From positions 1 through 58,157 of the forward strand of contig JALGUR010000010.1 of the NCBI GenBank assembly GCA_029820565.1: a stretch of 58,157 nt of DNA, read 5' to 3'. Of the stretch, positions 14,901-22,999 are shown piece after piece. The notes below the pieces were generated by a model. It was not told the DNA's origin, made no database searches, and saw nothing but the letters and a program-made list of their open reading frames with translations. A program made the position numbers and the translations under genes. The number at the start of each line of letters is the position of its first letter. The stretch's first letter is position 1. This DNA comes from Candidatus Zipacnadia bacterium. Lineage in GTDB: Bacteria > Armatimonadota > Zipacnadia > Zipacnadales > Zipacnadaceae.

Positions 14901-16871
14901 ATGAAGCGTCTTTACTTCTCACATTCAACCTTATCGTTAACGGCGCTAATTCTATCGTCGGTGTTATTGATACCTTCTCTGGCTTGTTTCGGTGAAACTA
15001 ACTCTGATTCTCAGCAACTGGTTAGTCTACCGAGTCTGCGGTTGCAATTAGCCGTTCCCGTCGGCTGGACTGTGCAAACCGACCTGGGCAGTTGGGCGGC
15101 GCGACTGATTCCGTCTGAGCCGGATTGGTGGCCGGTGGAGCTGGTCGCTTGGTCTACCCCCGATACCGAACTCACTGTGGCGAAGGCTGCGGCGGGCCAT
15201 GAGAGCCTGTTAGGGCAAAGATGGGATTATCAACGCCAGCACGCCCGCCCATTTACTACAGAAGCCGGCCAGCCCGCCCTCCAGGTTACTGGCAAGATAT
15301 TCACTGCCAACGAAGCGCACTATGGCTGTATTTTCGCCGTCTATGTGGTGGAGGGGAAATACTATGTGTTAGGGACCTTCTATCAACCCGACCACGAGGC
15401 GGCGGTACGCGAAGTCTTTGCGCCGCTGATGCACAGCGTCCGCCGCCTGCCTGAGGTGAGAGGCCCTGAGCGTCCTGCTCCTCCTTCATTACCTACCCCT
15501 AAGCCGCTTTCACCGCTGAACCTAACTCAGAGATATCGTAATCCTTCGGGTCTTTCAATGGACATACCCAAGGGCTGGCAGACCAGTCTGAAAGCCGGCA
15601 TCTTTCATGCTTATACATCAGCACCGAGAGCAGGCATCTTCGTATGGCCGGTGCTGACTGAACTGGACGAAGATGCCCCCATGCCTGAGTTCGCCCAGGT
15701 GGCGGACCGTCTGCTGCTCAGTTGGGAGCACCTGGCGCAGGTGGTATTCACAGAGAAGGCCCAGCGACTCGAACCGTCACATCAGAGCACCATCTACCTG
15801 GCGCAGGGTGATTTGACGGTGGCCGAAACGCCGGTAGCGGCGGCAGTAGCGCTCTATATGGAAAAGCAACGTGCAATACTAACTGCTGCTTATGCTCCTG
15901 CCCAGCAATTCGATGAATTAATGCCCGATTTGGCTGCCCTTCTGACCAGTGTATCAGTGGAACCACACCAAAAAGCCACTGGCCGCGCCCCTGAATTGCT
16001 GACCTGGTCATCGCAGCACGGGCACTTAACCGGGCAAGTGCCGGCCGGCTGGCAGATACACGGCGGCGTGAGAGACTACAATGGCTACAGTATTATTGAT
16101 ATAGAGGGCCAATTCGCCGGCCCGCCCCGGCTTGAGATCGCATGGAAGCAACCTTATACCCCATTTTTCCGCCAACTGACTCCCCTACTGCGCGGTCTGG
16201 GCCGCCGTGAAGGGGAAAAGTACCAAGATTACAGCGACGAAGACCCTCTCGCGATTCTGTCGCCCCTCGCCCCCACCGATTTTGTTGTCTCCTATTTGCT
16301 GCCGCAATCTGGGATTAGCCAACGACATATTACTGTGCATCGCACAGTTCCCCGGCTCGGTGCTGGCTTACTTCAGCCAACTGCTGCCCGCGGTGCGCTG
16401 GTGCAAATAGCAGACGATTCTGCCCAGCAGCAGCGTCTATGCACGTACATTGTCGCTACTGCCGACCTGCCAATAGGACAGGGCAGTTTTCGTTGGCAGG
16501 CGGCGTATTTGATGGCAGCCGGTCCGTCCTCGTCAGCCTATGAGGCGCTGGAGGCGTTGTACAGAGTCGTGCGCACAACAGTGGTAACCAATATTGGTCA
16601 AGGGGAATCAACAGTACGTCGGCTGCTGCAGCAGGCCCGTCAAGTGGTGGCCGAGACCCAGCCAGCCACGACGCCCCAGTGGGCATCGCTGCTCGGACCG
16701 GCTTTTAAGCCCTCCCCCACTGGTGGGCTCACTGTTCCGGCTGACGCTCTCAAGTGCTGGCGCCAGTCTGTGATAGACAGCGGCGGGATACCACCAGAGG
16801 AAAATGATCCGTGGTGGCAGCAGTTGGGAAAGCACTCGGACCAGCATTCGCTCAAGAATAACCAACCGTAA
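14901..16871 (+). CDS. Exported protein with three PsbP/DcrB-like repeats
   Basis: 656 residues. A signal peptide covers residues ~1-31. Three tandem domains of about 170 residues each begin with the same strand-turn pattern: LRLQLAVPVGWTV (~48), GLSMDIPKGWQTS (~215) and GHLTGQVPAGWQIH (~375). The 'P-x-GW' signature and following amphipathic strands resemble the PsbP/DcrB/Mog1-like fold. This is a pattern call, not a proven match. The second domain is preceded by a Pro-rich linker. The last ~100 residues are helical and end without an anchor. A 38-bp gap leads to the small zinc-finger gene, possibly cotranscribed. Function unknown. Confidence 0.75.
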   Translation: MKRLYFSHSTLSLTALILSSVLLIPSLACFGETNSDSQQLVSLPSLRLQLAVPVGWTVQTDLGSWAARLIPSEPDWWPVELVAWSTPDTELTVAKAAAGHESLLGQRWDYQRQHARPFTTEAGQPALQVTGKIFTANEAHYGCIFAVYVVEGKYYVLGTFYQPDHEAAVREVFAPLMHSVRRLPEVRGPERPAPPSLPTPKPLSPLNLTQRYRNPSGLSMDIPKGWQTSLKAGIFHAYTSAPRAGIFVWPVLTELDEDAPMPEFAQVADRLLLSWEHLAQVVFTEKAQRLEPSHQSTIYLAQGDLTVAETPVAAAVALYMEKQRAILTAAYAPAQQFDELMPDLAALLTSVSVEPHQKATGRAPELLTWSSQHGHLTGQVPAGWQIHGGVRDYNGYSIIDIEGQFAGPPRLEIAWKQPYTPFFRQLTPLLRGLGRREGEKYQDYSDEDPLAILSPLAPTDFVVSYLLPQSGISQRHITVHRTVPRLGAGLLQPTAARGALVQIADDSAQQQRLCTYIVATADLPIGQGSFRWQAAYLMAAGPSSSAYEALEALYRVVRTTVVTNIGQGESTVRRLLQQARQVVAETQPATTPQWASLLGPAFKPSPTGGLTVPADALKCWRQSVIDSGGIPPEENDPWWQQLGKHSDQHSLKNNQP

Positions 16872-16909
16872 TCCGACATACATCCCAGTAAGGCAGGAGT
16901 GTGGTTACT

Positions 16910-17122
16910 ATGGCTCGCAAACTTGTCGAATGTGAGCATTGTAAGGGGCAAGGAGTATGCACAGGCAGTGGCGGCCGTAGTTGCCGTGCTTGCTTGGCCG
17001 CCGCTGGCCGCAATATCCACCAGTGGGCGACTGTCCGCTGCTCCTATTGTGGCGGCATCGGTAGACTATGGGTGGAAACTGACGAGGAAGATGAAGAGAG
17101 TGCCAATAGTTTGGCAGGTTAA
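16910..17122 (+). CDS. Small cysteine-rich zinc-finger protein (DnaJ-type CxxCxG pairs)
   Basis: 70 residues, starting MARKLVECEHCKGQGVC. Two CxxCxGxG-like knuckles (CEHCKGQG, CSYCGGIG) and a middle Cys pair (CRAC) match the geometry of the DnaJ zinc domain, without a J domain. The tail is acidic. AGGAG lies ten bases before the ATG at 16910; a GTG at 16901 would sit too close. Such mini-proteins occur widely in bacteria without a known role, and zinc binding is inferred from the Cys spacing. Confidence 0.7.
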   Translation: MARKLVECEHCKGQGVCTGSGGRSCRACLAAAGRNIHQWATVRCSYCGGIGRLWVETDEEDEESANSLAG

Positions 17123-17168
17123 TCACAAGCCAATCCAAGACTTTTCTATCGCAATATTGTCCAACTAC

Positions 17169-17197
17169 TTGACACGGATTTCTGAATGTGATATACT
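17169..17197 (+). promoter_or_regulatory. Near-consensus sigma-70 promoter of the SLH porin
   Basis: TTGACA (17169-17174), 17-base spacer, TATACT (17192-17197). Transcription would start near 17204, giving a leader of about 275 bases. A hairpin (GTAGCGG...CCGCTAC, about 17210-17232) would form at the very 5' end, a position that often stabilises messages for abundant envelope proteins. Confidence 0.8.
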
Positions 17198-17292
17198 CCG
17201 TGTCAGTAGGTAGCGGAGATTTCTCCCGCTACTTCCAACGAGCGCTCAATCGCACTGCCGCTCGATACCTGGCCAGGAAGGGAGGGTACCTC

Positions 17293-17427
17293 ATGGCCGG
17301 AGCAGCGGATGGTCGGCGGTTGAGAACCCAGCGAATCACATACACCAAAGGGCAACTCCAGATGAGGAAACAAAGGACACTCTCGGGATTGCCCAGCGAT
17401 AAAGCCAGATTTGCTGAGGTGAAGTAA
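17293..17427 (+). CDS. Possible 44-residue basic leader peptide in the porin 5' leader
   Basis: An ATG at 17293 follows GGAGGG (17281-17286) with six-base spacing, the best ribosome site in this leader. The peptide (MAGAADGRRLRTQR..., ending RFAEVK) is strongly basic and ends 52 bases before the porin start. No homologue is recognised. It may be translated and influence folding of the downstream hairpin that masks the porin ribosome site. It could also be chance. Confidence 0.35.
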   Translation: MAGAADGRRLRTQRITYTKGQLQMRKQRTLSGLPSDKARFAEVK

Positions 17428-17447
17428 TGGGCGTTATGACCATTGCT

Positions 17448-17471
17448 TCCTCGCAGACCGCAATACGAGGA
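17448..17471 (+). promoter_or_regulatory. Hairpin covering the porin ribosome-binding site
   Basis: TCCTCG (17448-17453) pairs with CGAGGA (17466-17471) around a 12-base loop. The right arm is the only Shine-Dalgarno-like sequence before the porin ATG at 17480. The stem is short, so it could act as a translational switch or be neutral. Confidence 0.45.
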
Positions 17472-17479
17472 TAAATACA

Positions 17480-19297
17480 ATGACCAAATACGTGGTAGTT
17501 TTGTGCTTGGCTGTAGCCATTGCTACGCCAGTGTTCGCACAAGCCACCCCGGCCGAGACCGTTCCCTTTGACCATTGGGCCTATGACGCTGTTCAGCGCC
17601 TGGTGGATATGGGAGTGATTATCGGCTATCCTGATGGCACCTTCCGCGGCAATCGGGCTATGACGCGCTATGAGTTCGCCATGGCCATCAGCCGCCTGGT
17701 AGATGCTATCCAGGGACAGGGAGCGCCCGGTCCGCGGGGCCCGGCTGGCGCCACAGGCGCTACTGGCCCGGCAGGTCCGGCTGGTGCGGCTGGCCCGGCA
17801 GGTCCGGCTGGCGCCGTAGGCCCGGCAGGCCCGGCTGGAGAGGTGGATATGGATGAGGTCCGGGGCATCGTTGAAGAAATGATGGCGGAGTTCGCTGATG
17901 AACTCGCCGATCTGCGGGATGATGTAGATTACCTGCAGGACGATGTCTTTGACCTCGGTGACCGTGTCACCGTTCTGGAACAGGCCAAGGGACCCGAAGT
18001 CACGGGTTGGATTGATTATCGCATCGGCCTGGCCAGCAGCAACGAGGTCGACGGCGTCCACAAGAAGCTCAATGGCGACCGGGAGTTCGATAACCTGACC
18101 GCTAAGATCGGCATTGAAGGTGACATCACCGACGAGCTATTCGGAAAGATAGCACTCAAGGTGCGTGACACCGGCGATGCAGCACGGCCAGGATGGCTCT
18201 ACGGCGTCGGGGACATTTATGTTCCCGCTGTTGACGGTGTTGGTGGCTCAGCGGCATGGGAGGCAGACCTGAACCAGCTTCTGGCTACGCTTCCCGGCTA
18301 TGTGCCGCCTGCCGCAGTTGTCTCCATGGATGGGGAGAGTATATATCTGGACGAGGCTTATCTGCAGTTCAGTACGAGCGGATTAATCCGCGGTACCTGG
18401 ACCGTAGGTCGGCAGTTCCAGAGTTACGGCTGTGGGCTGCTGGTGAACAACGAGCGGCGGTCGCAGCAAGGGGTCCGGGGTCAGTTTGGCGGCGTCTGGG
18501 GCACCGGTTTGGACTGGGAGTTCTTTGCCGGTGGTTCTGACTATGACTTCGCCACGCTTAGCAGCGCGCACGGTGCCAACGATGGCTATATGTCGACTCG
18601 TGTTACTTACAATACCCCGCACTGGGGTATTGGCGGCAACTGGCTGATAGACGGTTGGGCCAAGGAAGAAGGCTACAGCGCTGACCTGTGGGCTGAGTTC
18701 TGGGGAGGCCGCGAGTTGCTCTTTGAGTATGCTCGCCTGGAGGCTGATGCAGCCGGCGTGGAGGACTTTGAGACATATATGGGCCACTCCACACCGAGTG
18801 GCTATATGGCCATGGTGGACGTGTGGAAGGGTGCTAACTGGGCGCTACGCGGATACTTCTCCGACTTAGACGCTCAATTTGACCCCTTCTATTCCACCGC
18901 CAACCCCTACTATGAACTCTACTCCGACGTCAACAGGGCTGGCGGCATGCCACCGTGGATCCCGTGGGAGCGCTGGCTGCGCAACCCGCTGGCCATGGCC
19001 AACTTGGAGGTGCTGGGTGGGCAGTTGGACTTCACCATTGGGTCCACGCCTTTCCAGGCAGTCTACTATAATGTAGACGCTAACAGCACCTGGTGGCGGC
19101 ATACCCAGTACGGTTCGTTCACGGGCGACTTCGCACCATATGATGCCCTCTGGGGCCTTCAGATGACCAAGGAAGTCGCTGATGGGGTGAACGTCAACGT
19201 CACCTACGCCCGTCAGGAACTAGCCAATCAGTTGTCATCGTCTCCCTATTACGATGACGTGCAGATGCTATCTGCCGGTCTCACTGTCGGCTTCTAA
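17480..19297 (+). CDS. SLH-domain outer-membrane porin with collagen-like spacer
   Basis: 605 residues. The signal peptide ends at about VFA (18-20). One SLH domain (~27-75) has FDHWAYDAVQRLVDMG, GYPDGTFRGNRAMTRYEFA. Residues 81-122 are 14 uninterrupted Gly-X-Y triplets. An acidic coiled coil follows (~123-168: EELADLRDDVDYLQDD-like heptads). The rest (~172-605) alternates aromatic and polar residues as a beta barrel and ends in a Phe (TVGF), typical of BAM substrates. SLH porins with a coiled coil (OmpM, Slr/Som types) tether the outer membrane to the cell wall. The collagen-like insert between SLH and coiled coil is the unusual part. Strong promoter, long leader and terminator suggest a very abundant protein. 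Confidence 0.92.
   Translation: MTKYVVVLCLAVAIATPVFAQATPAETVPFDHWAYDAVQRLVDMGVIIGYPDGTFRGNRAMTRYEFAMAISRLVDAIQGQGAPGPRGPAGATGATGPAGPAGAAGPAGPAGAVGPAGPAGEVDMDEVRGIVEEMMAEFADELADLRDDVDYLQDDVFDLGDRVTVLEQAKGPEVTGWIDYRIGLASSNEVDGVHKKLNGDREFDNLTAKIGIEGDITDELFGKIALKVRDTGDAARPGWLYGVGDIYVPAVDGVGGSAAWEADLNQLLATLPGYVPPAAVVSMDGESIYLDEAYLQFSTSGLIRGTWTVGRQFQSYGCGLLVNNERRSQQGVRGQFGGVWGTGLDWEFFAGGSDYDFATLSSAHGANDGYMSTRVTYNTPHWGIGGNWLIDGWAKEEGYSADLWAEFWGGRELLFEYARLEADAAGVEDFETYMGHSTPSGYMAMVDVWKGANWALRGYFSDLDAQFDPFYSTANPYYELYSDVNRAGGMPPWIPWERWLRNPLAMANLEVLGGQLDFTIGSTPFQAVYYNVDANSTWWRHTQYGSFTGDFAPYDALWGLQMTKEVADGVNVNVTYARQELANQLSSSPYYDDVQMLSAGLTVGF
17720..17845 (+). repeat. Collagen-like Gly-X-Y repeat region in the porin gene
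   Basis: Fourteen consecutive GXY triplets (GAP GPR GPA GAT GAT GPA and so on to GEV), encoded by a GC-rich near-tandem array based on GGCCCGGCAGGTCCGGCT-like units. Several unit copies differ only at third positions, so the array can expand or contract by slippage. Confidence 0.9.
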
Positions 19298-19324
19298 CTG
19301 AGGGGTCGTAAGACAAACCACATA

Positions 19325-19357
19325 ACGGGGACTTGGTTGCCCAAGTCCCCGTTTCTT
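19325..19357 (+). terminator. Rho-independent terminator of the porin gene
   Basis: A perfect 12-bp stem (ACGGGGACTTGG 19325-19336 with CCAAGTCCCCGT 19341-19352) with a TTGC loop is followed by TTTCTTATT. It lies 27 bases after the porin stop codon. Confidence 0.92.
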
Positions 19358-19523
19358 ATTCAGTCTCACCAATGAGCCTAACTATTCTACTGGTTTTTTG
19401 GCAGGTGGACTCCAGCCAGTTGCATTGCCTCGCCAGCCGTGTTATCATAATAAGGTCATACTGTGGAGTGTGCCTTGCCCGGGCCACTGGCAGAATATCT
19501 ACACTACGAAGGAGCATCGCAAT

Positions 19524-20168
19524 ATGTTTACCATTGACCTTGACCAGTATCGCCTGGTAGACTTATCCGTTGTTATTAAACCGCCGGGTACCGAGGAACG
19601 TCCACTGGAAGTTACCCTGGGCAGCCTCGCCGACGATACGTATCGGATGGACATAAACAGATGTCATTCGCACGTTGGCACCCACGTCGAAGCGCCCCGC
19701 CATTTCTATGACGATGGTAAACTCATCACCGATATCCCCCTGGGAGCTTTTCTGGGAGGGGCGACGGTGTTGTCGGTTACTGATTCTGCTGACCAGTGCG
19801 TTACCGGCGAGGTCATCGATAAGCATGTCGGCACCATCTTCGAGCCAGATCACATCCTGTTATGCCGCAATAGCATCCCGCATAGCCGTGAGGACGAGAG
19901 CGCCTGGCCCATGCTGACCCCCGACGCAGCCCGGTGGATGGTCGAGCATCACATGAAATTACTGGTGGTTGACCAGTGGTTCTCGCTGGGTGAAGACGTC
20001 CCCGCCACCCGGCAGTTGCACGACATACTCCTGTCACAGGACATCTGCATTGTCGAGGTGACGAACCTCGATGATCTCACCCGCCCGCAGTGCTTCTTTA
20101 TGGCCCTGCCGATAGGCTTCGCCTTAGATAGCAGTTTCGCTCGGGCCATTGCCATCGAGGAGCGTTAG
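19524..20168 (+). CDS. Cyclase / kynurenine-formamidase-like metal hydrolase
   Basis: 214 residues. The family signature HxGTHxEAPxHF is seen as HVGTHVEAPRHF at about residues 50-61, supplying metal-binding His and Asp/Glu residues. DLSVVI near the N-terminus and a late EVTNLDDL are also typical. The family opens amide or lactone rings (for example N-formylkynurenine); the substrate here is unknown. AAGGAG with nine-base spacing favours the ATG at 19524. The gene follows the porin terminator, so it needs its own promoter, and precedes a Gfo/Idh gene by 155 bp. Confidence 0.88.
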   Translation: MFTIDLDQYRLVDLSVVIKPPGTEERPLEVTLGSLADDTYRMDINRCHSHVGTHVEAPRHFYDDGKLITDIPLGAFLGGATVLSVTDSADQCVTGEVIDKHVGTIFEPDHILLCRNSIPHSREDESAWPMLTPDAARWMVEHHMKLLVVDQWFSLGEDVPATRQLHDILLSQDICIVEVTNLDDLTRPQCFFMALPIGFALDSSFARAIAIEER

Positions 20169-20323
20169 ACCCAAAGCGGGACCGTCCACAAAAGGATACA
20201 GATGGCACGGTAATTCACGACGAAATCGCCGGTACTGTGACGACTCGGTTCTGTAGGGGAAACTCTGACCAAAGTCGCAGCGAAGAATAGCAAGTCCATT
20301 CAAAGAAATAGGAGGATCGTATT

Positions 20324-21394
20324 ATGTCTGACGAGATACGTTTTGGCATTTGTGGACTGGGGATGGGTCGGGGGCGCGCCGAGGTGGTTACCCAGACGCC
20401 AGGGGCCATATTGGTCGCGGTCTGTGACCTGCTGGAAGAGCGGGGCAGGGAGGCCGCAGAAGCTTTGGCTTGCGAGTGGATTCAGGATTATGATGATATG
20501 CTGGCCCGCGACGACATCGAGGTTGTCGGCGTATTTACGCCCAGCGGCACCCACGCCGACTTCGCCCAGCGGGCCTTACAGGCCGGTAAACATGCATTTA
20601 TGACTAAGCCGATGGACATTCGGGTGGCCAAGTGCGATGCAGTAATTGCGACCGCCGAGGAGACCGGCTTAGTTCTGGGAGTAGATTTCGACAGCCGCTA
20701 CAATCCGGTCAACCACCAAATCCGCGCCGCAGTTCAGGGGCGAACGATTGGCGAGGTTATTGAAGCCAATCTCATGATGAGGTGGTTCCGTAGCCAGCAG
20801 TACTATGACAGCGGCTCGCCGCCCGGCTGGCGCAGCCGCCGCACCACCGAAGCAGGCTCAATTGCCAATCAGGCCGTGCACTATCTTGACTTGGTGCAAT
20901 GGTGGCTGGGGCCAGTCAAGAGTGTTTTCGGTAAGAGTAGCACATTAGCCCATAGCATTGAAACCGAAGACGCTTCAGTCGCCATCATTGAGTTTGAGTC
21001 CGGCGCCAATGCCCTACTGTTCACCACCACCTGCAGCGTGCCGGATTTGGGGACGGTCATTGAGATAAGCGGCAATCGGGGTATGTTAGCCTGGAAGGAC
21101 CAGGAACTCACTATGTTTGAAGCCGTCAAGGCCGAGGAGGCGGGCGGCCGGAAGGGCGGGGTATATCAACTGCCCGAAGATATGCCCCAACCGGAGACCG
21201 AGGAGGTCTCTCTAAACGACTTTTCAGTTCCCGACGACCTGCCGGCTAACATCATTGAGGATATGCTTGGGGCCATCACTGAGGGCAAACCGCTGCAGTG
21301 TGATGGCTATGAGGGGCGCAAGACCGTCCAGATCTTCTCAGCCATCTATGAGTCGTCACAGACCGGCCAGCCGGTTATTCTAAGCCAACGGTAG
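20324..21394 (+). CDS. Gfo/Idh/MocA-family oxidoreductase (paralogue 2)
   Basis: 356 residues. The Rossmann motif GICGLGMGRGRA is at residues 7-18, the usual EKP loop appears as TKPMDI near residue 92, and the substrate domain has SIANQAVHYLDLVQWW with the conserved His. EKP to TKP is a departure, though the lysine is kept. AGGAGG lies a few bases before the ATG. A second, broken copy of this gene (relic at 22717-22862) lies 1.3 kb downstream. It probably belongs with the next gene, an enolase-superfamily enzyme, in sugar-acid metabolism; that is inference from adjacency. Confidence 0.92.
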   Translation: MSDEIRFGICGLGMGRGRAEVVTQTPGAILVAVCDLLEERGREAAEALACEWIQDYDDMLARDDIEVVGVFTPSGTHADFAQRALQAGKHAFMTKPMDIRVAKCDAVIATAEETGLVLGVDFDSRYNPVNHQIRAAVQGRTIGEVIEANLMMRWFRSQQYYDSGSPPGWRSRRTTEAGSIANQAVHYLDLVQWWLGPVKSVFGKSSTLAHSIETEDASVAIIEFESGANALLFTTTCSVPDLGTVIEISGNRGMLAWKDQELTMFEAVKAEEAGGRKGGVYQLPEDMPQPETEEVSLNDFSVPDDLPANIIEDMLGAITEGKPLQCDGYEGRKTVQIFSAIYESSQTGQPVILSQR

Positions 21395-21516
21395 TAGCCT
21401 ACCAGGGTCATGGGGCGGAGGGGGTAGCCGCTGGGTCTCAGCACCGTATCTCAGGTCTGATTTCACATGGCAGGAGGTGATAGGCGAGGGATCTGTAGTC
21501 GCCCCCGCTATTTTCT

Positions 21517-22602
21517 ATGAGCAATGATCTACCAATCACCGCGGTAAGAATGGACTGGGGCGAGATGCCTGTAACCGTGCGGTTCAGCTATGGCGCCCCT
21601 CAGACCTTTCCCTTTACCATTGTCCGGCTATGGAGCGGAGACAGGTGTGGCATCGGAGAAGTACTCGTTCCGCCCTCCGATGCTCTCAAAGAGGCGGCCG
21701 CCTCGCTAATAGGCGCGGACGCCCGGCACTTGGATGGCCTGCTGCGGGGTTGTTGGGACGATATCCCCCAGTACCTGCGCGAGGCCTTCTCTATTGCTCT
21801 GTATGATTTGGTGGGCCGGGCCTATAGTATTCCGCTGCACGTACTGCTGGGCGGGGCGCACCGCAGCAGTGTGCCCTTGATGCCCTGCATATTCCCAGAA
21901 AGCCCTGAGCATGCTGCCGACCGGGCGAAGGAGCTCGCCGCTCAGGGTTTCGGTTCACTTAAGGTCAAGATATTTGGCGATCTGGACTATGATACACAGA
22001 TAATACGCGGAGTGCGTACTGCGCTGGGTGCTGACGGCTATGTGCAGGCTGATGCGAATTGTGGCTATGAAGCGGTGGCGGCCAGCCCCGAGATGCTCCA
22101 GAAGTTGGCTGAAGCGGGTCTTGATACCGCTGAGGACCTCATTGACGGTACATTGGACCAATATCAGAGCCTGCGCGGCGAGAGTCAAGTTAAGATTATG
22201 CTGGATAAGGATGCCCGAGGGTTGCAGGACATTGGCCAAATTCTGGCGGCCGACGCGGCCGACGTCATCAACCTGCATCCTGACCAGCAAGGCTCACTGT
22301 CGGAGGCCGTCGCCCGGCATTCAGCGGCCGCAGCCTTTGACATTCCCGCTGTGGTCGGCGGGACCGGATACTGCGGCATTGGCACGGCCGCTTACCAGCA
22401 ACTTGCCGCCGTAATAGGCCTGGCCGGGCCCTGTGGTGAGTTAGGCGGGGCCTTTGACCATGGCATGCCTGAGGACCTGGTCAAGAAGCCGCTGCCGATT
22501 CGTGATGGCCACATAATTCTACCGGACTCGCCCGGCCTGGGAGTAGAACTGGATGAAACAGCCCTCCAGCGGCGTCGCAGCGAGTGCTGGCAAGCCGGGT
22601 AA
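21517..22602 (+). CDS. Enolase-superfamily enzyme (mandelate racemase / muconate cycloisomerase type)
   Basis: 361 residues: N-terminal capping domain, then a TIM barrel. The KxK on strand 2 is present (SLKVKIFGD), as are the three metal ligands in QADANCGY, TAEDLID and IMLDKDA. The strand-6 lysine of cycloisomerases and dipeptide epimerases (usually in IKP..GG) is replaced: INLHPDQQGS has His there. So the specificity is not a standard epimerase. The frame has no earlier start after the stop at 21496-21498, and the strong GGAGGTGA about 40 bases upstream is not placed for this ATG, so initiation is unexplained. It follows the Gfo/Idh gene by 122 bp. Confidence 0.87.
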   Translation: MSNDLPITAVRMDWGEMPVTVRFSYGAPQTFPFTIVRLWSGDRCGIGEVLVPPSDALKEAAASLIGADARHLDGLLRGCWDDIPQYLREAFSIALYDLVGRAYSIPLHVLLGGAHRSSVPLMPCIFPESPEHAADRAKELAAQGFGSLKVKIFGDLDYDTQIIRGVRTALGADGYVQADANCGYEAVAASPEMLQKLAEAGLDTAEDLIDGTLDQYQSLRGESQVKIMLDKDARGLQDIGQILAADAADVINLHPDQQGSLSEAVARHSAAAAFDIPAVVGGTGYCGIGTAAYQQLAAVIGLAGPCGELGGAFDHGMPEDLVKKPLPIRDGHIILPDSPGLGVELDETALQRRRSECWQAG

Positions 22603-22644
22603 AGGTATGTAAGCCCGACAGGCGTGGTTACTGTTTTGATTCAC

Positions 22645-22725
22645 CTATTCCGCGTGTATCATCGTACCAATCCCGGCGTCGGTGAAAAGTTCCATCAACA
22701 GAGAATGAGATAAGCGGCCATCAAT
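22645..22725 (-). pseudogene. Relic of an argB C-terminus
   Basis: Read on the minus strand this gives IDGRLSHSLLMELF then TDAGIGTMIHAE and a stop. The intact ArgB ends IDGRTPHALLMELF, TDTGIGTMIPGE. The alignment is gap-free and the stop codon is shared. Many differences are at third codon positions, so the copy diverged while still coding. The LSHS sequence is closer to the usual ArgB C-terminus than the intact gene's TPHA. Confidence 0.85.
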
Positions 22726-22862
22726 GAATTTCAGTCCGGGGCCAATGCCCTACTGTTCACCACAACCTGCAGTGTGATGGCTATGAGGAGCGCAAGATAG
22801 TTGAAATTTTCTCAGCTATCTATGAATCGTCAGAGACCGGGCAGCCCGTAACAGTAGGCTGA
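22717..22862 (+). pseudogene. Deleted relic of a Gfo/Idh oxidoreductase
   Basis: The first part reads NEFQSGANALLFTTTCS, matching EFESGANALLFTTTCS of the gene at 20324. At CTGCAG it jumps to LQCDGYEERKIVEIFSAIYES, matching the last ~33 residues of that gene in another frame, and ends at a TGA. In the intact gene the two CTGCAG sites lie 262 bp apart (21031 and 21293). The relic therefore lost a segment of that length by recombination at the hexamer, shifting the frame. Confidence 0.88.
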
Positions 22863-22999
22863 AGATAATGATACCAGGGCCAAGTGGAGGGGGTCGCTTC
22901 TCCAAGGCAATACAGACGTATTTATAGGCCTGACTAATAATGGGGCTGTTGTAGGGTTGTATGGCCATAATACTAAGCAGTGAGCAAGGAAGTGTTGCC

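Larger units (their letters stand above)
22603..22999. other. 397-bp gene graveyard
   Basis: No intact gene. It holds a C-terminal argB relic (minus strand) directly abutting a deleted Gfo/Idh relic (plus strand), listed separately. Similarity to the region after the intact Gfo/Idh gene continues about 40 bases past the relic's stop codon (TACCAGGG... and GGAGGGGGT). The remainder to the DUF4091 start shows nothing I can assign. Confidence 0.75.

Noticed and set aside
17188-17292. A longer frame across the porin leader starting at 17188
   Set aside because: Its start overlaps the promoter -10 box and would lie upstream of the transcription start. Only the internal ATG at 17293 has a ribosome site.
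17123-17479. A cyclic-di-GMP or other known riboswitch in the porin leader
   Set aside because: The conserved cores of the classes I know are not present.
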